A stretch of DNA of 64,000 nt from Cytophaga aurantiaca DSM 3654 (GCF_000379725.1 NZ_KB903664.1:154-64153), one strand, 5' to 3'; positions 26,925-37,290 are shown, numbered from the stretch's first letter. Program-made: numbers and translations. Notes: generated from the sequence alone by a model not told the origin.

Positions 26925-27137
26925 GGATTGGTTAATCTGAATATAATGATAAAGATAAGGAAAAGATTGGAGTTCGCTGTTATGTTCATTGGATAGAATA
27001 CCTTTTAAAATACCTATTTGTAGTGATGATAAGGTACATTGGTTTTGAGTTAATTCTTGGTAAATTTGTTTGCAGAAATACTCTTTCCTGTAGTTTTACA
27101 TTCTTCAGCTATTTTACATTTTAATAATTGATAATCA

Positions 27138-30100
27138 ATGCGTTTAATTCTAATTCCAATGTGGGTGATGTTGTTTTTTATAACACATCTTTCATTCGGA
27201 CAATCATCTTTTTCCGAGACAAAATTTGAACCCAATACCATTTTTGTAAAAATAAAAGATGCGAGCAATGAACGTATTTTATATTCGAATACCAATAAGG
27301 AAATTGCACTTAAGGAAATCGCACTCAATCCGGAACTGAAAAAAATCATTCAAACATATAAAATCAGTTTGATAAGTCCGGCATTTCAAACTACACAAAA
27401 AACGGATGCACGGTTAAAGCGTGTATATACCGTATCGTTTCCTATAGCTACTCAACGCGAGGCAATCATGAGTGCATTGCGTAGATTGTCTTTTGTTGAG
27501 TATACGGAAATAATTCCGGTCTATGAGATTTTTTTCACGCCGAATGATTTAAATCCGCAACAATGGAATCTTCCCAAAATTAATGCTTCGGGTGCATGGG
27601 ATTTATCTACAGGTGGCGGAAAAGTTATTGCTATTGTTGATGATGCATGCCGGTTAACGCATGAAGACTTAGCGGCAAATATCTGGAATAATCCGTTAGA
27701 AATTGCGGGTAATGGAATAGATGATGATGGCAACGGATACATAGATGATGTGCACGGCTATGATGTTGCCGATAGCGATAACGATCCGATGGTTCCGGCT
27801 TCCGCAACAAACTCGGAGTTTACACATGGTACGCATTGCAGCGGTATTGCAGCTGGAGTAAGTAATAACGGAAAAGGGATTGCTTCAATCAGCTACAGCA
27901 ATAAAATCATGGCTGTAAAATGTAAGCAGAGTTCTGATCTTGGAGGTTCCTTACCTTATGCCTACAGCGGACTGGCATATGCGATTCAAACACATGCGGA
28001 TGTTATTAGTATGTCCTGGGGAGGATATTCGTATTCGGCTACGTATCAATTGTTGTTTGATGTAGCGTATGATGCAGGTATCGTATGTGTGGCCGCTGCC
28101 GGTAACAGCAATACAGATGTGCCTATGTATCCTGCTTCATACAATCACGTGATCAGTGTAGCAGCTACGGATCAAAACGATGCAAGAGCTTCTTTTTCGA
28201 ATTATGGCAGTACAGTTGATGTAAGTGCTCCGGGAGTTGACATTTACAGTACTTTGGCCGGAAGCGATAATTCTTATGGCATGTTGAGCGGTACTTCCAT
28301 GGCGTGCCCCTTGGTTTCTGGCTTGTGTGCGTTAATGCTTTCATACAATCCGTTGCTTACTCCGGATGAATTGGAAAAATGTTTAAAAAATAATGCAGAC
28401 AATATCGATAATCTCAATCCGAGTTTCATAGGCACATTGGGTGCAGGAAGAATTAATGCGTACAAAACAATGTTGTGTTTGCAGAAGACACCAACAGCTG
28501 CATTCAAATCGGATAAGCAACTGGTGTGTCCGGGTCAAACAGTTACGTATACTGACATGAGTGCATTGGGTTCTAATTCAGGTGTAACCTGGAGTTGGTC
28601 TTTTCCGGGTGGTACTCCTGCAACAAGTTCAGCTCAAAATCCAACGGTGGTATACAATACTGCAGGTGTATATACAGCTACATTAACTGTTACGAACACT
28701 TTTGGTAATAGTGTAGAAACAAAGACGAACTATATTACTGTAAATGCATTGACAGCAATACTTTCAGGTACAGCATCTATTCCTCCCGGCGGGAATGCAT
28801 TGTTGAAAGTTGATTTTTCAAATTTGGCAGGGCCTTATTCCATTACATATACAGATGGAACGACTTCTATTACGAAAAATAACATCACAATCAATCCATA
28901 TTATTTTTCAGTTACTCCGACCACAACCTCTACGTATACCTTGACAGCTGTAAGTTCAGCAAATTGTACAGGTACGTTTAGCGGCAGTGCTGTTGTGAGC
29001 ATTGATGGGTTTGCAAGTACAAATTGTTCCGGTGTTTCTTCAATAATGTTTGAACGGGCATATGGAACTTCTGGAAATGAGTTTGGAAATAATCTTATAC
29101 AATCGAATACCGGAGAAAATTATTTGATTGGAATGAACAATGCAAATACAACATCTGCTAATTTTTCAATTTCAAAATTGAATGCTTCTTGGGATGTTAC
29201 TTGGACAAAATCGATTGGAACTACTGCAACTGAATATATTTATAATAGTGTAAAATCCACAGATGGAAATATGATGCTTTGTGGTACAACCGTAGCTGCA
29301 AATGGGTTTCTTGATGCATATGTGGCAAAAGTTGATTTTGACGGAAATATAATCTGGAGCAAAACATATGGTGCTGCTAATAATGAATATGCTTTTTCAA
29401 TACAGAATACTTCTGACGGTGGTTATATAATTACTGGCCGAGCAGAATCTTGGGCTTCAGGGATATCTGCTCTTGATTCTTATATAATTAAAATTGATGC
29501 AAATGGGGGGCTTCAATGGAGTAAAGCGTTTGGGAAACAAGGGAATGATTATTCATTCACATGTTTTCAAACGGCTGATGGTGGCTATATAACAGGTTCT
29601 GCAAGTCAACGCGTTAACAATACGAATTATGATTATTTGATAACTAAATTTGATGCATCCGGCACTATTATTTGGTCTAAATATTACGGTTCGCTTGAGG
29701 ATGATGGTCCTAGAAAGCTCATTGTAACTTCAGATGGAGGATATTTAATTGGAGGTCAATCTCGATATCGAAACTCAACTCCGGATGCAATGGTTACAAA
29801 GTTAGATGCGTCAGGCAATTTACTCTGGACGCAAGTATTTGGTGGGAATGGCGGTGACGATGTCAACCTGTTGGCTGAAGGTGCAGACGGTAATTATCTT
29901 GTAGTTGGAACTACTGACAGTTATGGCGCAGGTTTGAGAGATGTATACTTTAATAAGTTTGATACTAATGGAAATTTGTTATGGAGTAAAATAAATGGAG
30001 GTACAGGGGATGAGTATCTGTCATCCTTTGGTACTATAGTAAATACAGCTGATAATGGTTATGCATTCGTGGCAACAACAACATCATTTGGAGCAGGAAA

Positions 30101-31769
30101 TGCAGATATGTATTTGATTAAAACAGATTGCAATGGAAGTACAAACTGTTCAAGTGAAGATATTGTGTTTCAAAAATATCCACCAACCGTATCATTGGTT
30201 ACAGTTACTCCCGTAAGCCAAAATGCGCCCGGTAGTGGAACACCTGTTTCATCCAGCACAGCTGTTAGCATAACCAACAAGCCTTTTTGCGTTGAATCAA
30301 CTTGTACAATAAATGCAGATTTCTATGCAAGTGATACAACAATCTGTAAAGGTACTGCGATAACGTTCACCAGTACATCAACGGGTGCAACGTCCTATAA
30401 GTGGTATCTCAACGATGCATTAATTGGACAGAACGCTACACTTACTCATACATTTTCAACAGAAGGAGATTATAAAATAATACTTGAGGTTTCGAATGCA
30501 AATTGCAGCGATATTGATACGCTGATTATTTCTGTTAAACCCAATCCGCAACTTATCGTTTCGAGTGATACAACGATCTGTAAAACTACGTGGGCAAATC
30601 TTCGGGTATCTGGTGCTTTAACATATCAATGGCTTAACCCAACGAACTTGTCATGCAGCACATGTCCCAATCCTACTGCCACACCACCATCTGACAGATA
30701 CTATGTAGTAATAGGTACAGATGGATATGGGTGTCAAAGTAAAGATACGATCCGCATTAAAACGAGATGTTGTCTGGTTGGTAACATACCTAGTCCGGCT
30801 GCGAATGTTATGCCATCCGATTCAATTATCTGCTTAAATGAATCGGTTACATTCATTGTTGGATATACTGGAGATGTAGTTGTCCCTTCATGGGATTTTG
30901 GACCGGCTGCAACACCACGATATTCAACGGGAGATGTCTTTCCTATAACTGTTCGATATTCGCAATCCGGCCACTGGCCTGCCAAATTAGTTGTGACAGA
31001 TAATTGCGGGAAGGATTCCGTTATTACATACATCAATGTTTTCAATCCGCCTGTAGTAGATGCATATCCGGATGTATATGTATGTTCCCCAATAAATCAG
31101 ATTAAGTTTGATATTACACCTATATCAGATTATGATTATAGCTGGATACCAACATTTGGACTTTCTGATCCAACGATTTCAAATCCTACAGTGTCGTTAA
31201 CAGACACGTCGATTGTGTATACACGTACAATTACAGATAATAATACAGGATGTGCAACAACAGATGCTGTAAAGGTATCTTCTCATACGGGTTATAAAAT
31301 TCAGGCTATGAATGACACAACGATTCTGCTTGGAAAAGAAGTTACCTTGAAAGCCTGCTGCACAGATTACACCTGGACTCCTTCAACCTATCTGGATAAT
31401 CCGAATGCAAAGAATCCGCACGCAAGACCGGTTGAGAGTATGTGGTATTACGTTCAAGGGGTTGATTCTATTGGCTGTATAGCAAGAGATTCAGTTTTGA
31501 TTATAGTAAAAATACCGGAACCGTTTATTCCGAATCTGATTACGCCGAATGGAGATCAATCAAATGATACATTTGAAATTAAAAATATCTGTTCCGGGTC
31601 ACGTGTTGAAATATACAATCGTTGGGGAAATCTGGTATTCAAATCCGAAGATTATAAAAATGATTGGGATGCGAAAAAAGATTCAGATGGCATGTATTAC
31701 ATTATGTTCCAAAGTGGCTGCGACGGAAAGATCTATAAGAGCTGGCTGCAGGTGTTAGGAAGCAATTAA
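27138..31769 (+). CDS. Secreted subtilisin-like protease with type IX sorting domain
   Basis: A 1543-residue protein with signal peptide (..LSFGQ). A prodomain runs to about 130. A peptidase S8 domain with catalytic Asp168 (VIAIVDDA), His230 (THGTHCSG) and Ser387 (LSGTSMACP) follows. Beyond it lie a PKD-like domain at about 450-540, a set of repeated blades at about 640-1000 (D-G-G-Y-x-I-x-G, W-x-x-x-x-G) and more PKD/Ig-like modules. The C-terminal gliding-motility-type domain contains LITPNGDQSNDTFEI and VEIYNRWGNLVF. Such C-termini route proteins through the type IX secretion system to the cell surface. It may digest extracellular protein or process other surface proteins. Confidence 0.93.
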   Translation: MRLILIPMWVMLFFITHLSFGQSSFSETKFEPNTIFVKIKDASNERILYSNTNKEIALKEIALNPELKKIIQTYKISLISPAFQTTQKTDARLKRVYTVSFPIATQREAIMSALRRLSFVEYTEIIPVYEIFFTPNDLNPQQWNLPKINASGAWDLSTGGGKVIAIVDDACRLTHEDLAANIWNNPLEIAGNGIDDDGNGYIDDVHGYDVADSDNDPMVPASATNSEFTHGTHCSGIAAGVSNNGKGIASISYSNKIMAVKCKQSSDLGGSLPYAYSGLAYAIQTHADVISMSWGGYSYSATYQLLFDVAYDAGIVCVAAAGNSNTDVPMYPASYNHVISVAATDQNDARASFSNYGSTVDVSAPGVDIYSTLAGSDNSYGMLSGTSMACPLVSGLCALMLSYNPLLTPDELEKCLKNNADNIDNLNPSFIGTLGAGRINAYKTMLCLQKTPTAAFKSDKQLVCPGQTVTYTDMSALGSNSGVTWSWSFPGGTPATSSAQNPTVVYNTAGVYTATLTVTNTFGNSVETKTNYITVNALTAILSGTASIPPGGNALLKVDFSNLAGPYSITYTDGTTSITKNNITINPYYFSVTPTTTSTYTLTAVSSANCTGTFSGSAVVSIDGFASTNCSGVSSIMFERAYGTSGNEFGNNLIQSNTGENYLIGMNNANTTSANFSISKLNASWDVTWTKSIGTTATEYIYNSVKSTDGNMMLCGTTVAANGFLDAYVAKVDFDGNIIWSKTYGAANNEYAFSIQNTSDGGYIITGRAESWASGISALDSYIIKIDANGGLQWSKAFGKQGNDYSFTCFQTADGGYITGSASQRVNNTNYDYLITKFDASGTIIWSKYYGSLEDDGPRKLIVTSDGGYLIGGQSRYRNSTPDAMVTKLDASGNLLWTQVFGGNGGDDVNLLAEGADGNYLVVGTTDSYGAGLRDVYFNKFDTNGNLLWSKINGGTGDEYLSSFGTIVNTADNGYAFVATTTSFGAGNADMYLIKTDCNGSTNCSSEDIVFQKYPPTVSLVTVTPVSQNAPGSGTPVSSSTAVSITNKPFCVESTCTINADFYASDTTICKGTAITFTSTSTGATSYKWYLNDALIGQNATLTHTFSTEGDYKIILEVSNANCSDIDTLIISVKPNPQLIVSSDTTICKTTWANLRVSGALTYQWLNPTNLSCSTCPNPTATPPSDRYYVVIGTDGYGCQSKDTIRIKTRCCLVGNIPSPAANVMPSDSIICLNESVTFIVGYTGDVVVPSWDFGPAATPRYSTGDVFPITVRYSQSGHWPAKLVVTDNCGKDSVITYINVFNPPVVDAYPDVYVCSPINQIKFDITPISDYDYSWIPTFGLSDPTISNPTVSLTDTSIVYTRTITDNNTGCATTDAVKVSSHTGYKIQAMNDTTILLGKEVTLKACCTDYTWTPSTYLDNPNAKNPHARPVESMWYYVQGVDSIGCIARDSVLIIVKIPEPFIPNLITPNGDQSNDTFEIKNICSGSRVEIYNRWGNLVFKSEDYKNDWDAKKDSDGMYYIMFQSGCDGKIYKSWLQVLGSN

Positions 31770-31796
31770 AAAAGCTTAATGCGAAGAGCTTAAAAT

Positions 31797-31836
31797 AAAA
31801 AGGGTTCAAACATGTCATTATGTTTGAACCCTTTTT
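31797..31836. terminator. Bidirectional terminator after the subtilase gene
   Basis: AAAAAGGGTTCAAACAT pairs perfectly with ATGTTTGAACCCTTTTT around a six-base loop. It separates the convergent protease and adenosyltransferase genes. Confidence 0.9.
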
Positions 31837-31848
31837 ATTACTGACCAC

Positions 31849-32400
31849 TTACTTCTCCGGTATCCAGTACACTTCCTCTACACCAAAGTCTTTGGCCAGT
31901 TTGCGCGATACCACAAATAAGTAATCGGATAAACGGTTTAAGTAGGGAAGGATGATCGGATGAACAGCTTCGTTTTCATTTAATAAAACAACCTGACGTT
32001 CTGCTCTTCTGCATACGGTTCTGCAGAGATGGGCCATCGCAACAGATTTATGACCTCCAGGTAATACAAAGTATTTTTGTTCAGGTAAGACCGCCTGCAT
32101 CGCATCGATCGCTTGTTCCAGCTGTTGTATGTGAGCCTCTTTCAAGTCTGGCGCATACAGTTGCTGCTTATCCTGTTCGGTTGCTAAGGAAGCACCCAGT
32201 TCAAAAATTTTATATTGAACCGTTTTTAATAATTCTTTTTGATCTGAATTTTCTGGAAGCTCTTCAATCAACAAACCTATACAACTATTTAATTCATCGG
32301 TACTGCCGTATGCTTCAATACGCTCGTGATATTTCGCAACGCGTGTTCCGCCAAGCAAAGACGTTTTACCTTTATCGCCACCTTTTGTATATATTTTCAT
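31849..32400 (-). CDS. Cob(I)yrinic acid a,c-diamide adenosyltransferase (PduO type)
   Basis: The 183-residue enzyme moves the adenosyl group of ATP to cob(I)alamin, giving adenosylcobalamin. The PduO/MMAB signature T-K-x-G-D-x-G-x-T-x-L is clear (TKGGDKGKTSLLGG). Y-G-x-x-D-E-L-N-S follows, and the C-terminal RTVCRRAERQVV helix supplies ATP-contacting residues. Adenosylcobalamin dependence (for instance methylmalonyl-CoA mutase) is not visible here. It is 50 bases downstream of the TPR gene, with heptad-repeat sequence in the gap. Confidence 0.92.
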   Translation of the reverse strand: MKIYTKGGDKGKTSLLGGTRVAKYHERIEAYGSTDELNSCIGLLIEELPENSDQKELLKTVQYKIFELGASLATEQDKQQLYAPDLKEAHIQQLEQAIDAMQAVLPEQKYFVLPGGHKSVAMAHLCRTVCRRAERQVVLLNENEAVHPIILPYLNRLSDYLFVVSRKLAKDFGVEEVYWIPEK

Positions 32401-32440
32401 ATTGATAGAAATGTGGTTGAGTTGTTGTGAATGTAAAAGT

Positions 32441-32455
32441 ACGACTAGTAACTAT
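32441..32455. repeat. Fragment of the 7-base repeat family
   Basis: GACTAGTAACTATT carries one AGTAACT unit with its CTAG core, in the small gap before the TPR gene. It is related to the fuller arrays at 35.4, 36.6 and 39.3 kb. Confidence 0.3.
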
Positions 32456-35448
32456 TCAACCGGAGTCGCGAAGAATCTGCTTTTGATCGCAGCGATTTCT
32501 GAGTCACTAAGTTTTGATTGAATTTCATTTAACTCAACTTCTGCAGATTTAAATAAACCCAGACGAAGACAAGCATCTATATACGCTAAGCTTAAAGGTT
32601 TGGAATAGGAAATGAAACGCTTGGCTGCAACAAGTTTTTCAGCTGCTTCAAATTCACCGGTAGTACGTGCGATGTAATTTGAATAATCAATTTGAACGTT
32701 CACATCATAGCCCACGCTATTGATGGCTTTTTGGTAATAACTTAATGCTTGTGCGCTGTCTTTCCCAAACTCTAAACTGCGTGCGGTAAAGTAATCGATG
32801 TAGCCCAGATCCTGAGCAAGCAAGACTGTTGATTTTAATTCAGTAGCTAAGACATCCCATTGTTTCAAACCATTGATGATCTTTAGTTTTTCTAAATTTG
32901 CCTGAGCAATTATTTCTTCCGAAACATCATTACTTTTTTTCATCGCATTCCATACAACCATCGCTGCTTCGTATTGGTGCTGATTATTTAATTGTTTGAT
33001 GCGTTCGATATCTAATAATACAGATTGAATCGGATCCTGAATATTGTTTTTAAAAGATGAAAACTCTCCTGTACTTAATGTGTGATAATGCAGACATTGA
33101 ACTTTTTGCTGATCGCTTAGCGAAGTGTAGTTTGCCACAGATGGCTGCTGCATTGATGCCTGAAGTGTTTTAGCCATCTCTGCAATTTCCGGACGTAAAC
33201 TTTTTGTGAGTGCTTCGATAAACGGTGTTACATCTTTCGCATTACCGTATTCGGCAGCAGCCAGACATTTATATGCAACCAGACGCTGATCCGGATGAGA
33301 TATAAGCAAGCTGTATGTTGTGTATGCTTGTTCGTACAAACCTGATTTTAATTGCCAGTTGGCAAGTGTAATGATATAAAGCGGTGCATGTTCTTCATCA
33401 ATGATCTGTTGCAGCAATTCAAGAGCTTGTCCAACGTTGGTTTTAGAGAAATAAAGATGTGTTGCTTTTGCATACAGCAAGTCGCCTCTGTAATGCTCGT
33501 TGCTTGGATATGTACTGAAGCGCTGCAACATTGCATCCAAAACGGTATCTGTTACAGAAAGTTTATTGAATGTATAGTTGTACAGATACGTGAAGGCGTC
33601 TGCTGTGAGTAAGGTATCGGAGATAAAGTGTTCAGGCAATGCTGCAGATGCGGATTTTCCCTGCAGGGTTGCGATGGCAATTTTATTTCCTAAATAGGTA
33701 TCTGAAGCAGTTGGTTTTTCATTTTTTAAAATCGTAGCGCATTCCTCAAATTTTCCTCTTGAACCGAAGTATACCAATAAGTTTGATGATGGAAGATCAT
33801 CTTCGGTATGCGTAGCAGCTTTGTTAAAGAAATAAACAGCAGAATCGGATGTTGCGAATTTCGTATAGAGGTATCCAAGGTTATTTAACAAATGCGGATC
33901 ATTTGGATATACTTTCAATCCATCCTGCAGCATAAACATAGCAGGGAACAATTGATTGTTGTCTAAATAAAATGCACTGATATTGGCATAAGCATAAGGC
34001 GTAGGATTTTTCGTCAGACTGCTTTCGTAATATTGAAAGGCTTGAATTTTATTGTCGCGTTGTTCGTAAAATTTACTTAATGAATAACTCGAACGTTGAT
34101 TCTGAAATTCATGCGACCACGCTTCTTTGTAAAACGATTCAGCCAGTTCATCCTGTTCGGTATACAGATACACGTCTGCAATGTTATTGTAATACGCTGC
34201 TTTACTGCTGCTGAAAACAAAACGGTTTGTAGCGAATACAAAATACATGATGATTGCCCAGCCCAAACTTCTTGCAACAAAGAAAGGAACCTGATATGTA
34301 ACGTAAAACTGTTTGTAAACCTCTTCCTGCTTTTTGTATTTGGTCCAGAAATTTGAAATTACGTAAACAAAAATAGCCAGGCCCATACCGATCTGTATAT
34401 AGAGCGCACAGTATTCCAGCGTAGTGATCAACGCATCGTTGGCAGTTGCATATCCGAAGGCGATGGTGGTGAAGGTAATAATGCCTAACACCAAATAGAG
34501 TATCGCACCAAGGGGTTTAAAAGGAATAGAATCTTTAACACTCTGTTTCATTTCGAACATCCAGATTCCAAGGATGCCGGATATGATTAAGACCACTAAA
34601 GGCTGTACCAATAACAAGCCCATGTCTTTTATAAATGCGGGTTTGTAATACACGCAGTATAAGTTTGCAATGTAAAGAGAACCGATGGCGATAAAGCTCC
34701 AGATGGAATTTCCCTTTGGCTTAAAATCAGATTTTCCATACGAGGTCAATACAACAACAAATTGCAAAATGTCATATCCTACGATAAACATAAACAGAAT
34801 ACATACAATGATCGGAATGGTGATGGCATAATGTGATACATACAATAGAGGAGCATTCACTGTACTGAAGAAGTACATGCTGCTTACGATAAGGATCGTG
34901 GCTGCTGTAAGTGCAAGCAGTCTTGTAAATAAACCAATGTTTTTTCCGAAGGCATTGAAGTAATAGGTTAAGCCACCATAGATCAGAATGATTGCAACTG
35001 TTGGAAGGCGGTTATATAGCCCAAAGATTCCCAGCAGTTCGGTATTCATACTTACGATAAAAAATAAGAACAGCGCCATGCCAAGGATGTACATCCAAAG
35101 ATCGAGGTAGCTTATCACCATTAAGAAGCATACAAATGCAATAAGAACGACAGCCAAAAAAGTATACGAGATCCATGGATGAATGCTTACATCGTTTGAT
35201 GTGTAACGTTTGAGCAATAAAAATTGCTCGCTTTCCTGAGGAATCTCAAATTGATTAATCGTAAATGTATCCAGACTTAAGGCAAGTGATTTCCATTCGC
35301 CAGTACTGTCCCATCCAATCGTATATAGATCACCATATGCATAGGCGATACCAACCGCAGCGATGCTCGCAAAAAATAAAATTAAAAGGGCTACGTAGAA
35401 TGCTTTATAAGAGCTTTTCCACTGTAGCCAAAAGAATAAATCATTCAT
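32452..35448 (-). CDS. Multi-pass membrane protein with TPR repeats
   Basis: A 998-residue protein. The first 410 residues hold about ten membrane helices with short loops. Residues about 420-990 are helical and repeat-rich, with TPR-like pairs such as AESFYKEAWSHEFQNQ, PHLLNNLGYLYTKFATS and AQALSYYQKAINSVG. The TPR part should sit outside the membrane and organise partners. I do not recognise a named family. A short beta-rich loop after the first helix (TIGWDSTGEWKSL) faces the opposite side. Confidence 0.65.
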   Translation of the reverse strand: MNDLFFWLQWKSSYKAFYVALLILFFASIAAVGIAYAYGDLYTIGWDSTGEWKSLALSLDTFTINQFEIPQESEQFLLLKRYTSNDVSIHPWISYTFLAVVLIAFVCFLMVISYLDLWMYILGMALFLFFIVSMNTELLGIFGLYNRLPTVAIILIYGGLTYYFNAFGKNIGLFTRLLALTAATILIVSSMYFFSTVNAPLLYVSHYAITIPIIVCILFMFIVGYDILQFVVVLTSYGKSDFKPKGNSIWSFIAIGSLYIANLYCVYYKPAFIKDMGLLLVQPLVVLIISGILGIWMFEMKQSVKDSIPFKPLGAILYLVLGIITFTTIAFGYATANDALITTLEYCALYIQIGMGLAIFVYVISNFWTKYKKQEEVYKQFYVTYQVPFFVARSLGWAIIMYFVFATNRFVFSSSKAAYYNNIADVYLYTEQDELAESFYKEAWSHEFQNQRSSYSLSKFYEQRDNKIQAFQYYESSLTKNPTPYAYANISAFYLDNNQLFPAMFMLQDGLKVYPNDPHLLNNLGYLYTKFATSDSAVYFFNKAATHTEDDLPSSNLLVYFGSRGKFEECATILKNEKPTASDTYLGNKIAIATLQGKSASAALPEHFISDTLLTADAFTYLYNYTFNKLSVTDTVLDAMLQRFSTYPSNEHYRGDLLYAKATHLYFSKTNVGQALELLQQIIDEEHAPLYIITLANWQLKSGLYEQAYTTYSLLISHPDQRLVAYKCLAAAEYGNAKDVTPFIEALTKSLRPEIAEMAKTLQASMQQPSVANYTSLSDQQKVQCLHYHTLSTGEFSSFKNNIQDPIQSVLLDIERIKQLNNQHQYEAAMVVWNAMKKSNDVSEEIIAQANLEKLKIINGLKQWDVLATELKSTVLLAQDLGYIDYFTARSLEFGKDSAQALSYYQKAINSVGYDVNVQIDYSNYIARTTGEFEAAEKLVAAKRFISYSKPLSLAYIDACLRLGLFKSAEVELNEIQSKLSDSEIAAIKSRFFATPVE

Positions 35449-35572
35449 AGATAGTTACTAGTTTCTAGTTGCCAGTTTCCAGACAAAGAAAACTAGCAAC
35501 TAATATATTAATTATAGTATTGTATGTTGTTTTCTAGTCTAGTAACTAGTTACTAGTACCTGGCAACTACGA
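35449..35572. repeat. Inverted heptad-repeat element A
   Basis: The left end reads AGTTACT-AGTTTCT, then AGTTGCC-AGTTTCC. The right end reads AGTAACT-AGTTACT, then AGTACCT-GGCAACT. Both are phased at seven bases, and the right array is the reverse complement of the left in its general form. The centre is AT-rich. The element fills the whole gap between gatC and the TPR gene, and its last bases touch the end of gatC. Confidence 0.7.
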
Positions 35573-35854
35573 AAGGAATTTTGGTACTCTGAAATAATCC
35601 GAATCTTTCTTAGGAGCATTGCGCAATGCTTCTTCGTGACTGATGGTTACTTTGTCAATGTCTTCGCGTAGCACATTTAATTCTGCACTCATGTGAACCA
35701 ATGGTTTTACATTGTCTGTATCCACTTCATTCAACTTATCGATCCAGGAAAGAATTTTATTGAAGTCTGTAGAGAAATTCTCTAACGACTTATCATCAAA
35801 TTCAAGACGCGCCAGGTGCGCAATCTTACCAATTGTTTTAGCATCTAAATTCAT
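35567..35854 (-). CDS. gatC: Glutamyl/aspartyl-tRNA amidotransferase subunit C
   Basis: A 95-residue GatC. The family begins as here (IGKIAHLARLEFDDKSLENFS) and has the short D-x-x-x-x-x-L-V-H-M pattern. GatC stabilises GatA-GatB, which converts Glu-tRNAGln or Asp-tRNAAsn to the amidated form. gatA and gatB are not adjacent in this window. Its start overlaps the acyltransferase stop by four bases, indicating co-translation. Repeat element A begins at its end. Confidence 0.92.
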   Translation of the reverse strand: MNLDAKTIGKIAHLARLEFDDKSLENFSTDFNKILSWIDKLNEVDTDNVKPLVHMSAELNVLREDIDKVTISHEEALRNAPKKDSDYFRVPKFLS

Positions 35855-36612
35855 ACTTTTACTTTTTCGTTATATATCTCCGGAAAATGTTTTTTTAATT
35901 CAGCAGCAATTACTTGCTTGGTTTTTTCTTTCAGCAGATCCACATCATCCATGGTTAAGCCGGTTGTTTCGATTGGTTCATGAATAACTGTTTTCATCAG
36001 TCTTCTGCGAGGAACGTATTTTCCATCGTCCGGAAGGATCAGCCAGTTATTTAGAATCGTCATCGGTACAATGGCAACTTGTTTTTCAATTGCTATTCTG
36101 AATGCTCCGTCTTTAAACTCCATTAATACGGGAGCATGATTTTTAGAAATGGTACCTTCAGGGAAAATTGCAAGGTTGTAACCCAGATCAATTTTCTGCA
36201 TGGATTGTACAACTGTTTCGTATTTACTTTTAGAACTTTTTCTGTCTACCGATACATACAAATTGCGGAACATGTAGCCGAATAGTGGTACTCTTCCTAA
36301 AGAAGATTTTCCTATGAATACATTATAGCCCGGCAATGCGTAGCACATCGTTGGAATATCAAGGTATGATGTATGGTTGGCACAGTAGATATACTGTTTT
36401 TTCTTATTTACTTTAAATCTCCATTCAACTTTAGTTGGCAGAAAACAGAAAAGAAAAACAGTATGTGCCCAGATCTTATTCAGAAAGTGTCCGTATTTTT
36501 TCCATGATTCGCGCTGAACAGATATGCAAAAAGGAATATACAAACAGGCAAATACAACAACAAAACTGGTCCACACCCAGACCATGTATATTTTTTCAAT
36601 TAGTTTATTCAT
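35851..36612 (-). CDS. plsC: 1-acyl-sn-glycerol-3-phosphate acyltransferase
   Basis: The 253-residue membrane enzyme adds the second acyl chain to lysophosphatidic acid, making phosphatidic acid for membrane lipids. The N-terminal helix at about 10-30 anchors it. The catalytic N-H-x-x-x-x-D is present (CANHTSYLDIP), as is the second motif, F-P-E-G-T. The overlap with gatC and the repeat element upstream are the only local features. It is likely cotranscribed with gatC. Confidence 0.92.
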   Translation of the reverse strand: MNKLIEKIYMVWVWTSFVVVFACLYIPFCISVQRESWKKYGHFLNKIWAHTVFLFCFLPTKVEWRFKVNKKKQYIYCANHTSYLDIPTMCYALPGYNVFIGKSSLGRVPLFGYMFRNLYVSVDRKSSKSKYETVVQSMQKIDLGYNLAIFPEGTISKNHAPVLMEFKDGAFRIAIEKQVAIVPMTILNNWLILPDDGKYVPRRRLMKTVIHEPIETTGLTMDDVDLLKEKTKQVIAAELKKHFPEIYNEKVKV

Positions 36613-36757
36613 TTTATTTTAGTTTCCAGGTGCGAGTTGCTAGTTCCTAGAAAATCGCTACAACACCTATCTGCCGTTGTTAATTATCGTTATGGTGAAT
36701 TACCAGTTATGATTTTTTGATCTAGAAGCTAGTGCCTAGTGACTAGAAACTAAAATC
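36613..36757. repeat. Inverted heptad-repeat element B
   Basis: The left end reads AGTTTCC-AGGTGCG-AGTTGCT-AGTTCCT. The right end reads AGAAGCT-AGTGCCT-AGTGACT-AGAAACT. In reverse complement the right end begins TTTTAGTTTCTAG, matching the left end TTTTAGTTTCCAG. It spans the gap between plsC and the Nudix gene and covers the Nudix stop region. The roughly 65-base centre shows nothing recognisable. Confidence 0.7.
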
Positions 36758-37290
36758 GATGCTTTCAATAAACCGGCCATGCTCAAACTGTCTGTTATCT
36801 CGCCGCTCATTACCATTGCCACAGCATCTTTCAAAGATACTCTTTTTATAATTAATTGTTCAGTATCTTCGGGGTTGCTTGGGCCTGGAGTCAGATCGGT
36901 TGCTAGAAAAAGAAAGCCTTCTTCATCTGTAACAGAATTGGATGTGTGAATACGGCCTAAGTCTTGCCAAGTAGCTGCTTTTAAGCCGGTTTCTTCTTCT
37001 AATTCACGCTTGGCTGTTTCCAGAGGCGTTTCATTCATAGGACCGCCGCCTTCCGGAATTTCCCAGGTATACTCATTCAAGGTATATCTGAATTGACCAA
37101 CCAAATAGGTATATCCGTCTGAATCAATAGGAACAACGCCGATTGCACGGTTTTTAAAAGAAACTACTCCATAAATACCCGGAGTACCATTGGGTTTCAA
37201 CACATCTTCTTCGCGCACAGAGATCCATGGATTATCATAGATTTCGCGGGAGCGGAGTGTTTTCCAGGGATTTTCAAATTCGGTCGACAT
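36736..37290 (-). CDS. Nudix hydrolase (ADP-ribose pyrophosphatase-like)
   Basis: A 184-residue Nudix protein. The box at residues 82-103, G-x5-E-x7-R-E-x-x-E-E-x-G-L, reads GGPMNETPLETAKRELEEET. It has the metal-binding EExxEE-type helix. The surrounding sequence (EIYDNPWISVREEDV, YLVGQFRYTLNEYTWEIPEG) is of the ADP-ribose pyrophosphatase group. The likely substrate is ADP-ribose or another nucleoside diphosphate derivative. The C-terminal codons run into heptad repeats, as with kdsB. Confidence 0.88.
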   Translation of the reverse strand: MSTEFENPWKTLRSREIYDNPWISVREEDVLKPNGTPGIYGVVSFKNRAIGVVPIDSDGYTYLVGQFRYTLNEYTWEIPEGGGPMNETPLETAKRELEEETGLKAATWQDLGRIHTSNSVTDEEGFLFLATDLTPGPSNPEDTEQLIIKRVSLKDAVAMVMSGEITDSLSMAGLLKASILVSSH

